Shown here piece by piece: positions 14,001 through 27,043 of a DNA stretch of 64,000 nucleotides. How positions within the stretch are numbered: position 1 is the stretch's first letter; each line of letters opens with the position of its first letter. The position numbers and the translations under genes were made by a program. Under the pieces are notes generated by a model, which saw only the letters and a list, made by a program, of their open reading frames with translations, had not been told where the DNA came from and did no database searches. The stretch covers positions 15,600,316 to 15,664,315 of the forward strand of contig OX419340.1 of assembly GCA_948470475.1 (NCBI GenBank), read 5' to 3'. This DNA comes from Galaxea fascicularis (taxonomy: Eukaryota > Cnidaria > Anthozoa > Scleractinia > Euphylliidae).

Positions 14001-17000
14001 AACTTCGATGCCCATAGAATTGCATCTAACCACGAGCAAATTTTATTGCTCTGTGCTTGTGACATAATTGTATTTGTTGTATGTCGCCTGCCCATAAAGA
14101 CAAAGCTTCAATTGAATCATGTCAGCTTCAACTTTAAACTTTAACTCAGTAAAAGGCGACAAAATGTAAATCCCTTTAAAGCAAAGAATTTTTTAGAAGA
14201 TTCCTCTCAGATCAGTACTGAAGCTCTTGCGTGGCAAACGATGCGAACTGAACCACCCGTGGCAGAAATTTCGTTTCATATTGGCGCAAAACAGTTTTCA
14301 GTGGATGTGAATCGGATTTAGAACTTAAATACAGGCAGGTTCGTTTTATTTTCACAGCATGCAACTACAACATTCTTGTTTGTCTTTTTTATCATAGACT
14401 GCAGATATTTCCCACGGGAAGGTTAGTTGAATGTCTATTTTTTTATATTGGTCAATACAAATCAGGTCATCACTGTATTCATTACAAAGAAGATTTGCTG
14501 GTGGTGCGTTTGAATGTATCATATCCACCAGCAACTTGACTGAAGTCCTTTGATTTTGTGTGGGTTCTATTGTAAATTAAATTTTGGAAGAGAAAGTATT
14601 TTCTTCACCGCAAAGCACTCACCAGCTCCAGAGGAATCCGTGTGCCGTTTCTTGAAACCTCCCTGATTGCTCAGGGAGCGAGGTTGCATGTAGCAAATTA
14701 AGGGAGACATGTTGCCCACAGTATTGTCCGTTATTGTTTAGTTTTTGTCCGTTATTGTTTCAGTACAATAAAAATCTAGTTTCGGTGTAAGTTCTTTCCT
14801 CCGTAATTGTACATGGCAAAAAAATTTGACTTACCACTTGTGCCCGATTTGGCGTGTTTAAGCCAAGAACCTTGAAAAATAGTGACATTATGGAGTATAT
14901 AACGTGATTCGTACTATATTTTTAACGCGGGGTTTTTTGTTGCAGTTCAGCGCCAAACCAGTTTAATATAAAAAACAACTGATTCTACCGAAAATCCATA
15001 TTTTATTTAGTTTCATAAAAATGGGATTTGAACCTTACTCGTCTTAATTGTTGTTTGCTTCAAAGAACACTGGAAAGGATTCAATTTAAAGTTTGCCTGC
15101 TAATTTTTGTCCATGTGTGTTCTCAAACTCGTTTTTTTGTTCTCACACCCGGTGAGACACGAACAAGAAGTTACAATTTGTTTCAATTTATTTCTTGATT
15201 CGGTTTTCCCTTTCGGCTCCCTCGTTATACATACATTTCTGATCGTCTGGTTTCAAATCTTGTAAGTCCCCATTCACACTGAGACTTATAACTTTTATTT
15301 TTTTTTTCTAGGATAAGGACATTCCAAGCTGAGTTTAGATTTTAAAGCGCGAATTCCATTTTCTGTTTTTTATACATTTCTTACGGCGCTTGTTTTGAGA
15401 ATTTGTTTAAACATCAAGACGTTTTACCTTTCCTGATCATTCTCTTGATTCCCATGACCAACGATATTGGGCGGAGAAATTAGTTGTTGATCACTAGCTA
15501 CTGCCGGCTTCAATAGGAAATAGAGATTTAAGCAATTTTTGGCGTTCGTCATTACGTTAAAATATGTTTGCCGTGCTTACTCGAATAAGATTCAATCAGA
15601 CGAAAAGCATAAAAGGAGTTTACTTAAAACGATTTCTGGCTTGACTAGTACTTTAAAAAGTACTAGTCAGAACAAAGGTATGTGGAAAATAATTGCCTGA
15701 AAAGACTGAGTATGGGCTGGCCTGTGTCCCTCACAGAGACACCAACGTCAAGTTGCGCCGTGCAAGTCGGTGTAAGCGGAGACGTAAAAGAATCATGGAA
15801 TCAGTATTGCTACTTTATCCTCAGAATAGTTGTGATGAAACTTTTACACTCATACTCTTTTTCATGTTCTTGAAATTGAGAAGTATGCTTATGTCGCTTT
15901 TATAACATCTTGAGCCATGAATTCTTATACTTCGGCCTGCTAAGAGTTTGACCAAAGTTCAAATTGCTATACGTTTTATAAAGGAAAGCAATGTATCAGC
16001 ATGACCTTCCTTGAAGACTTGTCTAAATAACTGTTGCATACGATACCAGTTTTGTATTATTATTTTTTTGATAGCTTCCATTGTAGACTGCCATAAATTT
16101 TTTAGACTGAAATCACGAAGCAAGCGCGTTTTATCTGTCATAACCCACCGTTGTGGCAACACCGCAGTTTTTTAGTGGCCGACACTCTGGCCTAAGCCTA
16201 GCAAGGAAGTTTTGTAAACCGTTCCGGAAACTGTGAATTGGGAGTCTCCCACACAACTGAAGGTCAGGCGATGCATATCACGAGCTCCCAGTGACTTAGC
16301 AATTTAACTGTGTAGTTCATTCGCGCATTTAGAACCAAATCTGATCCTCAACAGAAATCAATACATTCAGTCTCGGAGTCAAACCGTGGTCTAGAGCTTT
16401 CGTGTTACGCTGTGGTTACTCTCTATCATTTTTCAGTTTAAGGTTTGTAAAGTGAATGTTGAATTGTTCTTTTCTGTTGAATTAATTTGGTGAAAGTAAG
16501 ATTTTATTATAATTACCCCGCCAGAAACACAGAACCGAATCAGAAAAGTCACAAATTTAAGGAAACCGATGCCTTTCAAGAGAGTTGGACTTTAGATTTT
16601 GTCTTTGCGCTGTTCTCATGCAATAAACTGTACATACCTGATAAAAGTTTCTTCTGTTACGACCAAAGCATTGTTCCATGGTGGTGAGGGATAACGAAAT
16701 AGGAAACAAGGATTTATTCCTTCGGTTAATGAATGTTGTATTAGCCTTAATTGCAATGGAGTACGAAGTGTAAGGGCAGGCATATTTGAACATCTGTTCT
16801 CTAGGCGGGCGGCGCAAAAATTAAACTGACTGGTTTAAGCCAGTGGCTGGCGGCGCTTCGCTTCACTCAATAGTAACATGATACTTAATGAAAGAGTTTC
16901 AAACCTAGAACGGTTAACATATTAACTCATAATACAGCAGATTATAAAAAAAAAACTCGGTTAGAGGTTATGTTTAAATCCAAGGAAAATGTAGGGATTA

Positions 17001-18354
17001 CATGCGAAAATAGAATTGCAATTTCATTATATTCATTTATATGCATTCTGGACTTGACCAAAAACATCGAAATGTTTTCCTAATGAACAAAGAGTGTTGT
17101 AATAAGCCAAAAATGCGATTGCAGCTGAGAAGATCGCTGGCTGCTTTTTATTTATTTACTAATTGGCTTAAAATCCGCTTTAAGTGGTGAACAAGCCCAA
17201 TAAATGCTTGTGTAAATGCTAATACACGGAATTTATGCGAATGGGCCTTTAAGGAGCCTGGTTAAACTTTTGGCGCCATTAGGGAAATTAATTTGGTCAT
17301 AAGAGGAAAAGATGTATGTTTATAGAATATAAAATTGTAACGAAAAATATCTCTTTTTAATTTCGCTTCAATAGAAAAAACACGTCTAAGTTCAACCTTT
17401 CGAGCAAAACTCAGAAAACTGAAATTTCCGTTTAAAAAAGAAGGCGGCTTTGTTTTCTTGTTTCACCTTGTTTATAATTACAGACATCTAACACGATAAT
17501 CTCCAAATAAAGTCGTGAATAAACGGTCGAGAAAGGAAACGAAAGCGGAAGATTGAAGGACGGTTAAATCAGTGATTGACCGGCCTTAAAAAGAAATTGG
17601 CAACCTGAACATACTACTTGTCAAAGAAATTATAGTTCAATTTAGCTTTGATGGGTTTTTATCTCCTCGTTCAAATAAAGTTAACCAACCTCATCACTGT
17701 ATTCATTTTCTTTGGCCCGACCGCAGCCTCGTAAAGTGATTGATTTTCGGTTATTTATGAAGCTTTGCACGGTTGTTTCGAGTTACTTCCAACAACGACG
17801 AAGACCCATTCCATTGGCTGCTGATTTTCTTCCATCGAGGGTAAAAATTCACCAAGTTTCGTAACACCAAAGTCAGATGTAATAATGTACAGTGATGTAG
17901 TTCGACATCATGCGGAAAAGCTGCGTTTGCGTTTAATTAACCAGTCTTCCAAAGTAGAAATTAAGTTTGTCCTGCTTTAGCTATTTTTCAAATTGAACGG
18001 AGAGTCAATTAGTTATAATAAGAATTGCAACATTGAAAGAAAAAATAAAAACATAATTTAAGACTCCCAACCTTAAAACAAGTCGGGAAGGAACTGTGTA
18101 ATTTACTGTTAAAATGTTTTGTTTGCATCGGCGGACGGACAGTTGTTTAAAACTGAAATATACTAAAAAGGTTCTGATTTGTTGTCTGCTCCATTTTCTC
18201 GTGTGTTTACAGACGTTAATACGCTTTTTAATATGCTTTTTATGCATCGTAGATCAAACACGAGCACGTTTGTGATATCAGATATCAGTGACATCAGATC
18301 GTTGCAGAATAGTCCTGCACCGGGGGGACGGTATCGAGGTTTCCCTTGGTTGTT
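8079..18354. other. 10-kb gene-free and repeat-free region upstream of homeobox gene 1
   Basis: No coding exon, tRNA or transposon could be recognised here. Open frames are short and overlap on both strands, as expected by chance. Close to gene 1 there is a small GC-richer patch with an inverted CCAAT-type box (ATTGG, about 8378-8384). The absence of the inverted repeats that crowd the rest of the window is notable next to a developmental regulator. Distal enhancers are possible, but nothing in the sequence proves them. Confidence 0.5.
8210..8217 (-). promoter_or_regulatory. Possible TATA-like element of homeobox gene 1
   Basis: The minus strand reads TTTAAATA about 130 bp upstream of the gene 1 start codon, which is a plausible core-promoter distance allowing for a 5' UTR. 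AT-rich DNA makes such matches common, so this is a weak call from sequence and spacing alone. Confidence 0.25.
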
Positions 18355-18564
18355 CACTCTTTAAACCCTAAGAGTGATCAGCATCAAATTTCTCCTGGTA
18401 ATAACTACACTTTGTAAAATAAAGTGGTCATGAGAATTAAGAACAGCATCACACAACATGAATTTGCTTGATATTTTAACAATTTCTCCTCATTACTTCT
18501 ATACGAAATGTGTAGCGGCAAGCAACGATAATTTAAATTTTGATATTAGGGTTTGAAGAGTTAA
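18355..18564. mobile_element. MITE-like element with ACTCTTTAAACCCTAA ends
   Basis: A 210-bp segment starts with ACTCTTTAAACCCTAAGAGT and ends with TTAGGGTTTGAAGAGTTAA. Read inverted, the end matches the start, giving terminal inverted repeats of about 18 bp. It has no coding capacity. It resembles a very abundant small element of coral genomes, by recollection only. A non-autonomous DNA transposon is the best reading. Confidence 0.6.
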
Positions 18565-20499
18565 TTCGGAAAGTGTCTTTGTCATTTCCGAGTTGTGTTG
18601 TTTTACTGTTCATATATACTTAAAGGAGCTCTGTCGTGTTATTCGGTCCGCTGTAAAATGTTATTTAAAAGTCGTCTTTAAATTGCAGGGAAAACTAAAA
18701 AAATTATGAAGCAATTTATTTATTCAGGACTGGGTTACTGCACAGACAGATGGTAAGGATGAAAATGGATTGCATATGGAAAAAATTAGCCTAAATTTTT
18801 CAAATTCTCGCTGTCTCTTGAAGACATGGCCAAAAATGTACTATGGATGACTTTTTCTGCAAAATATCGATTATCTTTCTTCTACATTTCAACGAATTGA
18901 TGTTTCGGCATGACGGTCAAGGTCATTAAGTACCATTTCTGTGTAAGTTTGGCCGGAAAACAGCAAACCCGCATGACAGAGCCAATTCTACACCAGATAT
19001 CTCCCTTAAATTCTTTATTGTACTTGAGGTGCTTTGATTGCTTTATATACTTTACTTCAGTTCTTGAGAGTGTATAGGAATAATTTGTGAGGGTACTATA
19101 TGGCGTGTTCTCATGAAGCTTATACTTATTTTACTTGTACACTCGGATCCTTCGCTTGTTCGATTCGTGTCGTTTGTTTTAGAACAAGCTTCCCTGTTAT
19201 CGATCAACAGCGTAAAATAAAAATAAAAAAACATTTTTCTCTTAATGCGGCATGGCCACGCTTTACCTTGTTCTTAACTGATAATTTTCGCGCGTACTTT
19301 ATTTCGTGAAAACTCAGACACCGTACTTCGCAAGTATTTGATTCCTTGATTTTGGGAGACAAAACAATCGAATCGTATTTAATTCCGCGTAAGCCGGCGT
19401 ACCGTAGTGTACCTGGAAGAAACCGACAGATGGAAGGGTTGATCATGGTATGAAAGACTGCTTTGAAAGATTTAGATGCAGAACGTGATACGGACTAAAG
19501 TGAAGCCGAGGAAGAAACTAAAAACCCAGCAAAGAAATTAGCATTAAGCACGCGACTTAATATAGCAACTGTTAAAATTTGTAAGTGCAAATTTGTATTA
19601 AAGTTGTAAACATCCCTGAACTGACGACGGATACGAAAGTATCCCATGGAAACATGTTTTCGGAACTCAGACATTGTGTCTTGTGTTTGAAATGTTTAAC
19701 ATCTATTCCACTGCTGTTAAATCTTAATAATTTAGTACGATTTTTTTAAGTTTTGTCGAGTATTGAAAATTAGTAAGAGAAAGATAACTCTTACGGGAAT
19801 CTCTGTTCAGTACTAGTTGGCAGTTGGCATGTATGTGTTCGAAAAAATCAGGAACGTCCGCACACGAAGCACTTTGTAAGCGTGTCAGAATCATTCTTAA
19901 AAGAAAAGCTAAGAAAACGAATACTGAGTCAAAATACTGTAAGTGTTAATTTTTCAACGTCGTCAGCCTCCCTTTTTTGAATATCCAGATTTCTTGAATT
20001 TAGCCACTTGAAAACGAATGTGAAAATGGTCTTCATATTTACGTACGTGTGGAACGAAAATCTTGGCTAACATAAAGCCGGACTCAAGAGTATAGACTAT
20101 AGAGATAGAGTTGTCCGAATTCAGATTCAAGGGCTCATTCAAACAGTCTCTAGCTTATGATCTTACGTTAGTGTCCTTTAAAAGGCATACATGGCACTTC
20201 AACATAACGGGCCAACAGGCCTTATATCGTAAAGCTATATCTCAGTGAATCTTTTGTAAAAGCGCGATCGGGCCTTATTAATCAAAACTGGCTCATGGCC
20301 ATTATCTAAGTCACTTCCGAAAACAGTGAATAGTGTATATAGCTCATGCCATCAGTAAAAAAATTGCATGAGAGGTGTTTCGGTTATCGTGGATTCAAAC
20401 GATCGTTAAGGTAATCTTTTGTTTCACGATTTAGTTATTTGAAACAATTTTTCCTCAGAAAGTTTCTGGTTTATATTTCATACTGTGGATTTCACACTG

Positions 20500-20548
20500 C
20501 CTTATTTATTTATTTATTTATTTTTATTATTATTATTTTTTTTTTTTG
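20500..20548. repeat. ATTT/ATT microsatellite and T run
   Basis: Tandem TATT units pass into TTATTATTATT and then a run of about 13 T. This is a simple-sequence repeat, seen directly. Confidence 0.9.
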
Positions 20549-22457
20549 GGCTTTTATCTAACCTTTTTTCTAAGTTGGCCTTGCTACCTCTAACAAGTGT
20601 GGAAAATTCAGCCTTTCGCTAGACCTCAGTAATATGGATCTGTTTGAATATCAAGTGAAAGTGTTTCCACTAGTACTGGGAAAACAGAAGGGTTTTAGTT
20701 TTGCTGAATCACCTGTTCCGTGTATGCACAAGGCTAATGAGCCTTTAATGACCTTGAATATAAGGTAAACTTCTCGCCTCGACAGCGAAATTAGGCCGGA
20801 AAAACGTCTTTAAACAGCTTAAGTAAGATTTTAGAAATTTGCAGCCAGGTTAATCCCTGAAAGGTGCTTCAAAATATATATATATATATATTTATTAATT
20901 TTTTTTTATTGTTTATCAATTTAGTGTTGTAAAAGGTGCAAGTTTGATCACCATGGAAGTGCAAAAAACTGGACCTTTGACCGACATCGTGAAATACATT
21001 AACAGTTGTACTAAAGAAACACCGATGGCATTGTCTTTAAGCTGTGTTTTGATAAACCTCGACGGAGAGGCGCTTGAGGCTTTCGCATGATTCAACTTGA
21101 ATGGTCTCTTAATGTTGTTTAGAAAGCACTTTTCTTAAAAGCAGACAAAACATCGGGTAAAGTGAAGTCAAATACTTTGATGGGTTTGCTCTTTACAACC
21201 TATTGGCGTAAACATCTTCAAATATCAAGATAGCAATCATACTTAAGAATTGCGAAACAGTTCTTAAAAACGAACTTTGGACATCTATGGAAAAATCAGA
21301 AACAACCACTAAAATGAATTTCAATAAAAATTGGAAATCGTGTATTTACTTGGTGTTTTGCTTTTCTTTTCATTTTTTGCTTAAAACAGCTGTAAAATCC
21401 TAGGGAACTTTTCCATGACAAGACAGTTTTATGCCTATCACAGTTGGTTCTCTTTCACTTGGCTCAACAACAAAGGATTGATTCAGTTTCGTAGAACGTT
21501 GCCTCTACCAGTGAGTGCATTCACGAAATACTAAATAGAGGGAAAAAGTGTAAGACGTACCACATCGCTATACGAAAATTTTATTTGAAGTCTTCGCTTG
21601 CTTAATCACAATTATTTCAAGCATAAGGTGAGTTACTTAGCCCTAATTTATCTGAATACTTTTCGAACGAACTTTTCCAAATTCTACCAAGCGTTGTCCA
21701 TTACAAATGAAAGTAGGCCGGTGCGCTTGTCTTTGTCCTGATTTCATGAAAAAGATAGAAAATACAACTGCACAACAATAAACGAAATATTTTATGTAAG
21801 TCATAAGTCAACCAAAACCAATAGAAGTATCGCAAGGGCGCTTATCGTCATTTTAGTTCTGTCTCAATCAGAAGAGAACTAAAATGTCAAACAAGAAACA
21901 AACATTTTTAAAGGCGCACGGGCGTAAGAGCCCGCTTCTTTACTCAGGCCATGTCTTTAATAGTCGGGAAGTAAAAAACATACTCTTTTATTTACCATGT
22001 CTACAAAAGTGATCAGCAACTGAAGTTAAGATCAATCGCTGTATTGATATTCAAGATGTTTCAAATTGCAAATGGAATGTTACCAAGATTCGCTATTTCT
22101 CTCGTACTGTTCACTGCGCTTGCATCGCGGCTCACAATCAAAGTAAACCCTTGTTGGCTTTGAAATAAATTGTTTTATGAGACTTCTCACTCGTGCAAAA
22201 AATTACTCCTTTAATTTAAGACTAAGCCTATTCAAATAAGAACCTGCACGAAAAGGTCTGTCATGGGCCTTTCGTTCGCAGTTTTTTGGTTGTCTACCTT
22301 AGCAACCACGCCTTTCTTGGGTAACTCCTTTTTGACAAGTAAAAATTAGCGATGTAAAAGAACAACGTTTCGTTGACATCGTGCCACCATTTCAAGTTCG
22401 AATAAATTAAAATAAATTGTCAGAAAATTGTTCGCATAAGATTAAAATACTTCTTAA

Positions 22458-22823
22458 TTAAATATGCAACATCACGCAAAAAGTTTTGCTTGAATTGAGT
22501 CCGACTGGACATTGAGAGATGGGTGTTAATTCTCTAATTTGCAGCATTTCATGCACTAAACATTGGAACTTATTTATGCACTTGTTGAGGACGGGAAAAT
22601 GTCTGTCAAGGTCTTTCAAGGTCTTTCGGGACAATACAGTGTTCGTTAATGAGATGTTTGCCAATGGAAGAGGACTGTTTAGTGTGTTCAGCCGCGCGTT
22701 GGCGTAAGTGTACGCCTGAGAGTATAGCCTACGTAACTCGGGCCGACTTGTAGGTGAGAGGTTGATTTCACTCATACTCCTTCGATTCCTGTCAATTGTT
22801 AACTCTTCACTTATGTTCCTCAT
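22458..22823 (-). CDS. Unrecognised 121-codon open frame, possibly spurious
   Basis: An ATG-started open frame of 121 codons. The product is basic and not low in complexity, with a leucine-rich stretch in the middle. I recognise no domain, signal peptide or membrane segment. No convincing splice partner or promoter is visible. With this AT content, one or two frames of this length are expected by chance in 64 kb, so it may be meaningless. It could also be an isolated exon of an unseen gene. Confidence 0.2.
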   Translation of the reverse strand: MRNISEELTIDRNRRSMSEINLSPTSRPELRRLYSQAYTYANARLNTLNSPLPLANISLTNTVLSRKTLKDLDRHFPVLNKCINKFQCLVHEMLQIRELTPISQCPVGLNSSKTFCVMLHI

Positions 22824-22986
22824 GTGTTATGAACTGAAATCCAAACATGAAACTGTACAACCAAAACGGCCAAATGGAAGAACATATTTCATGAATAAAC
22901 TATTTTTATTATATAAGTACTGAGATTTGCTCTAAACAGAGTTGTCAAATAAAAATGGTCCGTCAAAAGCTAGAACGAATCTGATT

Positions 22987-23073
22987 GGTCGGACGATTTT
23001 TCTCACTAGCGAAAAAATATCGTCTGACCTATCACAGGCCGCAGACGAAGTTTTTCACTTGTGAAAAATATCG
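22987..23073. repeat. Pair of related short palindromes
   Basis: The first palindrome (22987-23029) has arms GGTCGGACGAT and ATCGTCTGACC. The second (about 23045-23073) has arms built on TTTTTCAC and GTGAAAAA. Both share a core of the form TTTTTC...GAAAAA followed by ATCG. They look like parts of a small repeat with dyad symmetry. Confidence 0.5.
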
Positions 23074-24019
23074 TATCGGTTTTCCCGCCCTTCAGGAGGG
23101 CTTCTCAAGCCAATGATCAATGAAAAGCTTTCGTTATTCCCTTTAAGTCGTGGCTTCTCGTTAAAGCTGTTCAATAGTTGCAGATATTCCTTCATCGGAG
23201 GACTTCATCGAAGGCCAAGGAAACGAAAACACACACTCCAAAACAGAGCTCTACAGAATGTCGGTTTGCCAAATGGTCGACCTCAATTCCGTTCACCTTG
23301 TTTGTTCGGATATTTATCAACATGACGTCGCTATTTACGGGTGTTGTTATTCATAGTGGTCAATTCAGCATTTCTATCAACAGCTTTCATCAATCGACAA
23401 CCTTGGCAATTCCAGAAACTGAGGAGAGCATAAAAAAGGCTTAAAGCACTGGATTCCAAATTGGATTGGAATGCCTGTTATGAGCTAATGTTCTGACTGA
23501 AAACTATTGAGCTGTCAAACTTTAAATTTTCTTTAAAGGGAAATACTTAACGTTCGGCAAGCTTCACAATTTTTTAAAGGAACCATTTAAAGGTATGATT
23601 TTCACCTTTTTTCAGGTATTTGAAGCAGTTTCTAATTCAGTATTTGAGGTGTCTTGCACACTGAGTCAGCTCAAAATATAAAAACAGACATTGTGTTCGC
23701 GGCTCGTTGATCTTTTGCAGTCAATTGACGGTGTTTTTTCTAGAGTAAATCTCAGTACTTATATAATGAACAAATTACCTCATGGTTAGTTCGCTTGTAC
23801 GATTTTTATTCACTCGATTTTTACTCACTCTATATAAGACTAACATAAGATTTACAAACGACGAGGAAATTTCTTTTGATAATTTTGAGTGGAATAAGCG
23901 GAACATATAGAACTGAAAATATTAAAAGAGGGCTGTTACAATTATTTGACCGGCGAAGACGGAATTATTTCACCGAAGGCGCTTCCTGTCTGTCACCTGG
24001 TGTCGTCCTTCACATTTCA

Positions 24020-24135
24020 AATTAGCCTGAGGATACAGACGCCTCTCATCGCCCCCGGGCCCCCTGGACGTTGCTTTCGCGATACGCCGCTAGGGGCCGG
24101 GGGCGATGAGAGGCGTCTTTATCCGCAGGCTAATT
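24020..24135. mobile_element. Compact MITE with about 44-bp nearly perfect inverted arms
   Basis: The left arm begins AATTAGCCTGAGGATACAGA and runs through GACGCCTCTCATCGCCCCCG. The right arm is its near-exact inverse, ending TTATCCGCAGGCTAATT. The spacer is about 25 bp. The DNA is far more GC-rich than its surroundings and would fold into a long hairpin. It has no coding capacity. It is probably a foldback-type non-autonomous transposon. Confidence 0.7.
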
Positions 24136-25131
24136 GGTGATAAAACAAATCAAACAAAGGGAAAGCCACGCAATAAAAAGTCAACCTTTCAGAGAAATAG
24201 TTTGACAAGAGATTGGACAATTTTTAACCATTTGTCCCGTCTGTAGCAAAAACAATATTTGTTCTCCTCATCAAAGTGTTTGACAGTTGAGACAATGTTC
24301 TAACTATGCGAAAGAAAAATGAAGAAAAGGTTAGATTGTTGTTTGCTCCGGTGCACGTAGGTAGTAAATTTAAGCAAATTGCTTTAAGGAGATCGTATTG
24401 TTTTACCACTCGTGTTTTTTTAAGGCTTTTGAAAGTTAAGTTTGTGTTTTTAGTTTGTTTTCATGTCCACAATGTCTGCAGTTTGAAGCTAAGTTTCTGA
24501 TTTACTTGTTAACCCTTTAATACTCAGCATCAACATGTATATTCTCCGTATCAGAGGTCTCACATATTTCATATGTTACATGTTGGGAGAATTTGTATAA
24601 ACGACAACTCATCTGTTCCCTGGTGATAATTTCCGGTTTTTTCGTGCCCTGTATGCTTGACGAACTACAGTCAAGTGATATGATAAGGAGAAGGCAGAAT
24701 TAATTGGGAAGAGGAAATACAGTTTTATTAGTCCTGTAGAACGAAAATGTCTCTAAAGCAATTCGCTGCTTTCGCTTGTGTTTCCTTTATCAAAAATCCG
24801 TCTTCGAAATTAAGCAACATGCAGGCACGTTTGAGAGGAGGAGAACCTTTTCATGGATTCTTTTTCCTGTGTTCTCTGCAACAACTGTTTTCTTTATTTT
24901 TGTTATTGAATTACGGTAACACGCTTATTCTCTTTAGTGTTTCAGGCTTTTTCTTTGGTAAAGTTAATTGTAGAAAAACGTCATATTTGCCATCACAGAT
25001 AAGTAAATCTGAGAATAGTTGCCTTGAAAACATAGATCGATAAACCTATACCATTACCTCGACTCATTACAGGCGAACGGTGTTCGCCGGGCAGCCGATC
25101 GAATACTTTAAAAACATTCATCGTCTATTCA
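24136..25131. other. Intergenic, with a possible MITE relic
   Basis: At about 24509-24645 the motif TTAACCCTTTAATACTCAGC resembles one end of the CCCTAA-type MITE seen at 18355, but no matching inverted end is clear. The rest is AT-rich, with only short chance open frames. Confidence 0.35.
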
Positions 25132-25570
25132 GGGACACCCAACGAGCAAATTCAGCAAAAACGTCTTTGAGGGATATTTCCAGGCCCCTTGTAATGTTTA
25201 AAGACTGCTTAAAGAGTTATTTTAATCAGCTAGAAAAATTTGATCTGTTCGGATTTCTTAGCTGAAAATTGAGGTGCCCGAAAAGTTTAGGGAATCTTCC
25301 TTTCAGAATTTGCTAGCTGGACGTTTAACCTTCGAAGAACTTCTCTGTGCATTTATTTGCTTACCCGAAAATGCTAGGCGACCAAAAATTGCAAAAATAT
25401 ACCTTCCGAAATCTAAGGGACTATATTCCGCTGGATTTCCCTGGTTGCGACTCTTTTAACTGATGTTTTAGTTAAGACATCAGTAGCTTTTTGGCATTGC
25501 ATTATCCGAAAGCCTTAGAATAACAAACGAGTAAACAGATATTTCATCGAAGTTTCTCGTTGGGTGCCCC
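25132..25570 (+). mobile_element. Inverted-repeat element, family X copy A (most complete)
   Basis: The ends are GGGACACCCAACGAG and CTCGTTGGGTGCCCC, a 15-bp inverted repeat with one mismatch. The interior contains the motif TTTGATCTGTTCGGATTTCT and is found again, diverged, at 40401-40742 (same strand), 50690-50757 and 60202-60609 (opposite strand). No transposase is encoded. It is a non-autonomous DNA transposon by structure; the superfamily is not determined. Confidence 0.65.
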
Positions 25571-25900
25571 TGTCTACTGGCAATCAGACAGCTCGCAATC
25601 AGTCCTAAACCATTTTGATGAGTTCGCATTTAAGGCCTACCATTTTCAAAACAGCTGTCGCACTGAACATAAATCGGTAACAAATGAGAAGAATCGTCAC
25701 GCAGTGAGGAATTAAAACTGTTCTGAGAAATAAAGGAAGGTGACGTAAAGTGAAGGCGACAATTTTTTTATTCAAGAATCTTAAAACTGAAACACTGCTA
25801 GGATTAGGTTAATGGGCCAGCAAATTAAACGTCGGGTTCCAAACGTTTTTCAGGAAAGAGTGACACCATCTGTCCGCTGTGTATACAATTCCGATGAGCG
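25571..25900. other. Short intergenic stretch between two transposons
   Basis: I see no gene or repeat here. It separates family X copy A from the TA-target MITE. Confidence 0.5.
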
Positions 25901-26312
25901 TAAGGCCCGATTCAGACGCCGTACTTTTCATGGGCCGAACCTAATTCATAGAATTAAGTACATGAAAAGTTCGGCATCTGAATCAATTAGGAACGGCTAT
26001 TTTAATTTGGAACGGCTCAGGTGTTCTTTTCGCCTGACTTGGTCGGGAATTTCGACTTTGGAACGGCGTTGATTCAGGTGCCGAACTTTTCATGGGCCGA
26101 ACTTAATGTATAAATTATTATTTGGTATATATCTGATTTTCAAAACCACTGACAATATTGATTAGTTTTCCTGCAACTGTATTAGGAACGGCTGTGGAAT
26201 GGCTAATTAAGTTCGACGTCTGAATCAACAGGCGTACTTTTGTGAATTTGGGTCGGTCCAAATTCGAATTTAGTTCGGCTTATGAAAATTATGGTGTCTG
26301 AACAAGGCCTAA
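25901..26312. mobile_element. TA-target MITE, family Y copy 1
   Basis: The element lies between TA dinucleotides. The left end AGGCCCGATTCAGACGCC and the right end, read inverted, AGGCCTTGTTCAGACACC form a terminal inverted repeat that extends through a CTTTTCATGGGCCGAAC-type block. That block recurs inside the element in both orientations, giving a multi-palindromic interior. A second copy is at 48446-48828. It is non-coding; the TA target suggests mobilisation by a Tc1/mariner-like or related transposase, which is inference. Confidence 0.65.
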
Positions 26313-26849
26313 ATATTGAATGTATGAATGTCTTGGTGTAATGTAGCGATTAGAGTGCGTGGCTTCACCATGTTCATCACCGCTGTCACTGTTACATCTT
26401 TTTATCAAACTATGATGGCCTATGAACAAGAGTTTGTATGGTCCTTGTGCTGTTGGCGGAACAATTCTAAGTGACCAAGCATGTTTATTTTAGCTTATCT
26501 TTTCAGTCTAATTTCTGACTAAAATGTTAATGTGTGTTGAGTGGCCTGGCCTTTAAGTAGAAACGAGGCTAAAAGTGACCTTGTTTTGATAAAACCTCTC
26601 TGTCTTTCTCGTGAAGATGTGGACTAGGCAGCATAACAACGACAGGAGAAAAAAGTGAGGTTTGTATAAATTTCGCCCCCAGCCTCGTTTTCATTCACAG
26701 GCAAGGTCACAGAGCATGCAACTTTAAAATGGACTATTACCCATCCGCTTCCTTTCAACTATTACAGGAAATTTTCACATTAAAAAATCCCTGATTTATT
26801 TGATGGAATATATATATTAATAATTGGACAAAATACCATGTCCTTTGCT
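26313..26849. other. Intergenic, nothing recognised
   Basis: AT-rich sequence without long open frames or recognised repeats, apart from a short TA-rich run near 26809-26820. Confidence 0.5.
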
Positions 26850-27008
26850 ATTAGATGGCACCGTCAAAATCAGATGAAGGATGATCCTCGCAGTTGTGAT
26901 CGCAATTTATGCAGTTGTGTAAAGAAGCCTGAAAAAAATTCAGGACTTCAACTGGGTTTGAACCCGTGATCTTGCGATACCGGTGCGATCCTCTAACCAT
27001 GATAACCG

Positions 27009-27043
<35 letters not shown>

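Larger units (their letters stand above)
18565..24019. other. Gene-poor intergenic stretch with simple repeats
   Basis: It holds an ATTT/ATT microsatellite followed by a T run (about 20500-20548), a TA dinucleotide run (about 20873-20891), two short palindromes (22987-23073) and one unrecognised 121-codon open frame (22458-22823, minus). These are listed separately where worthwhile. Nothing else is supported. Confidence 0.5.

Noticed and set aside
24020..24135. Rho-independent-type terminator or structural RNA
   Set aside because: The long GC-rich hairpin with AATTAGCCTG ends fits a MITE in a eukaryotic genome; bacterial-style terminators are not expected.
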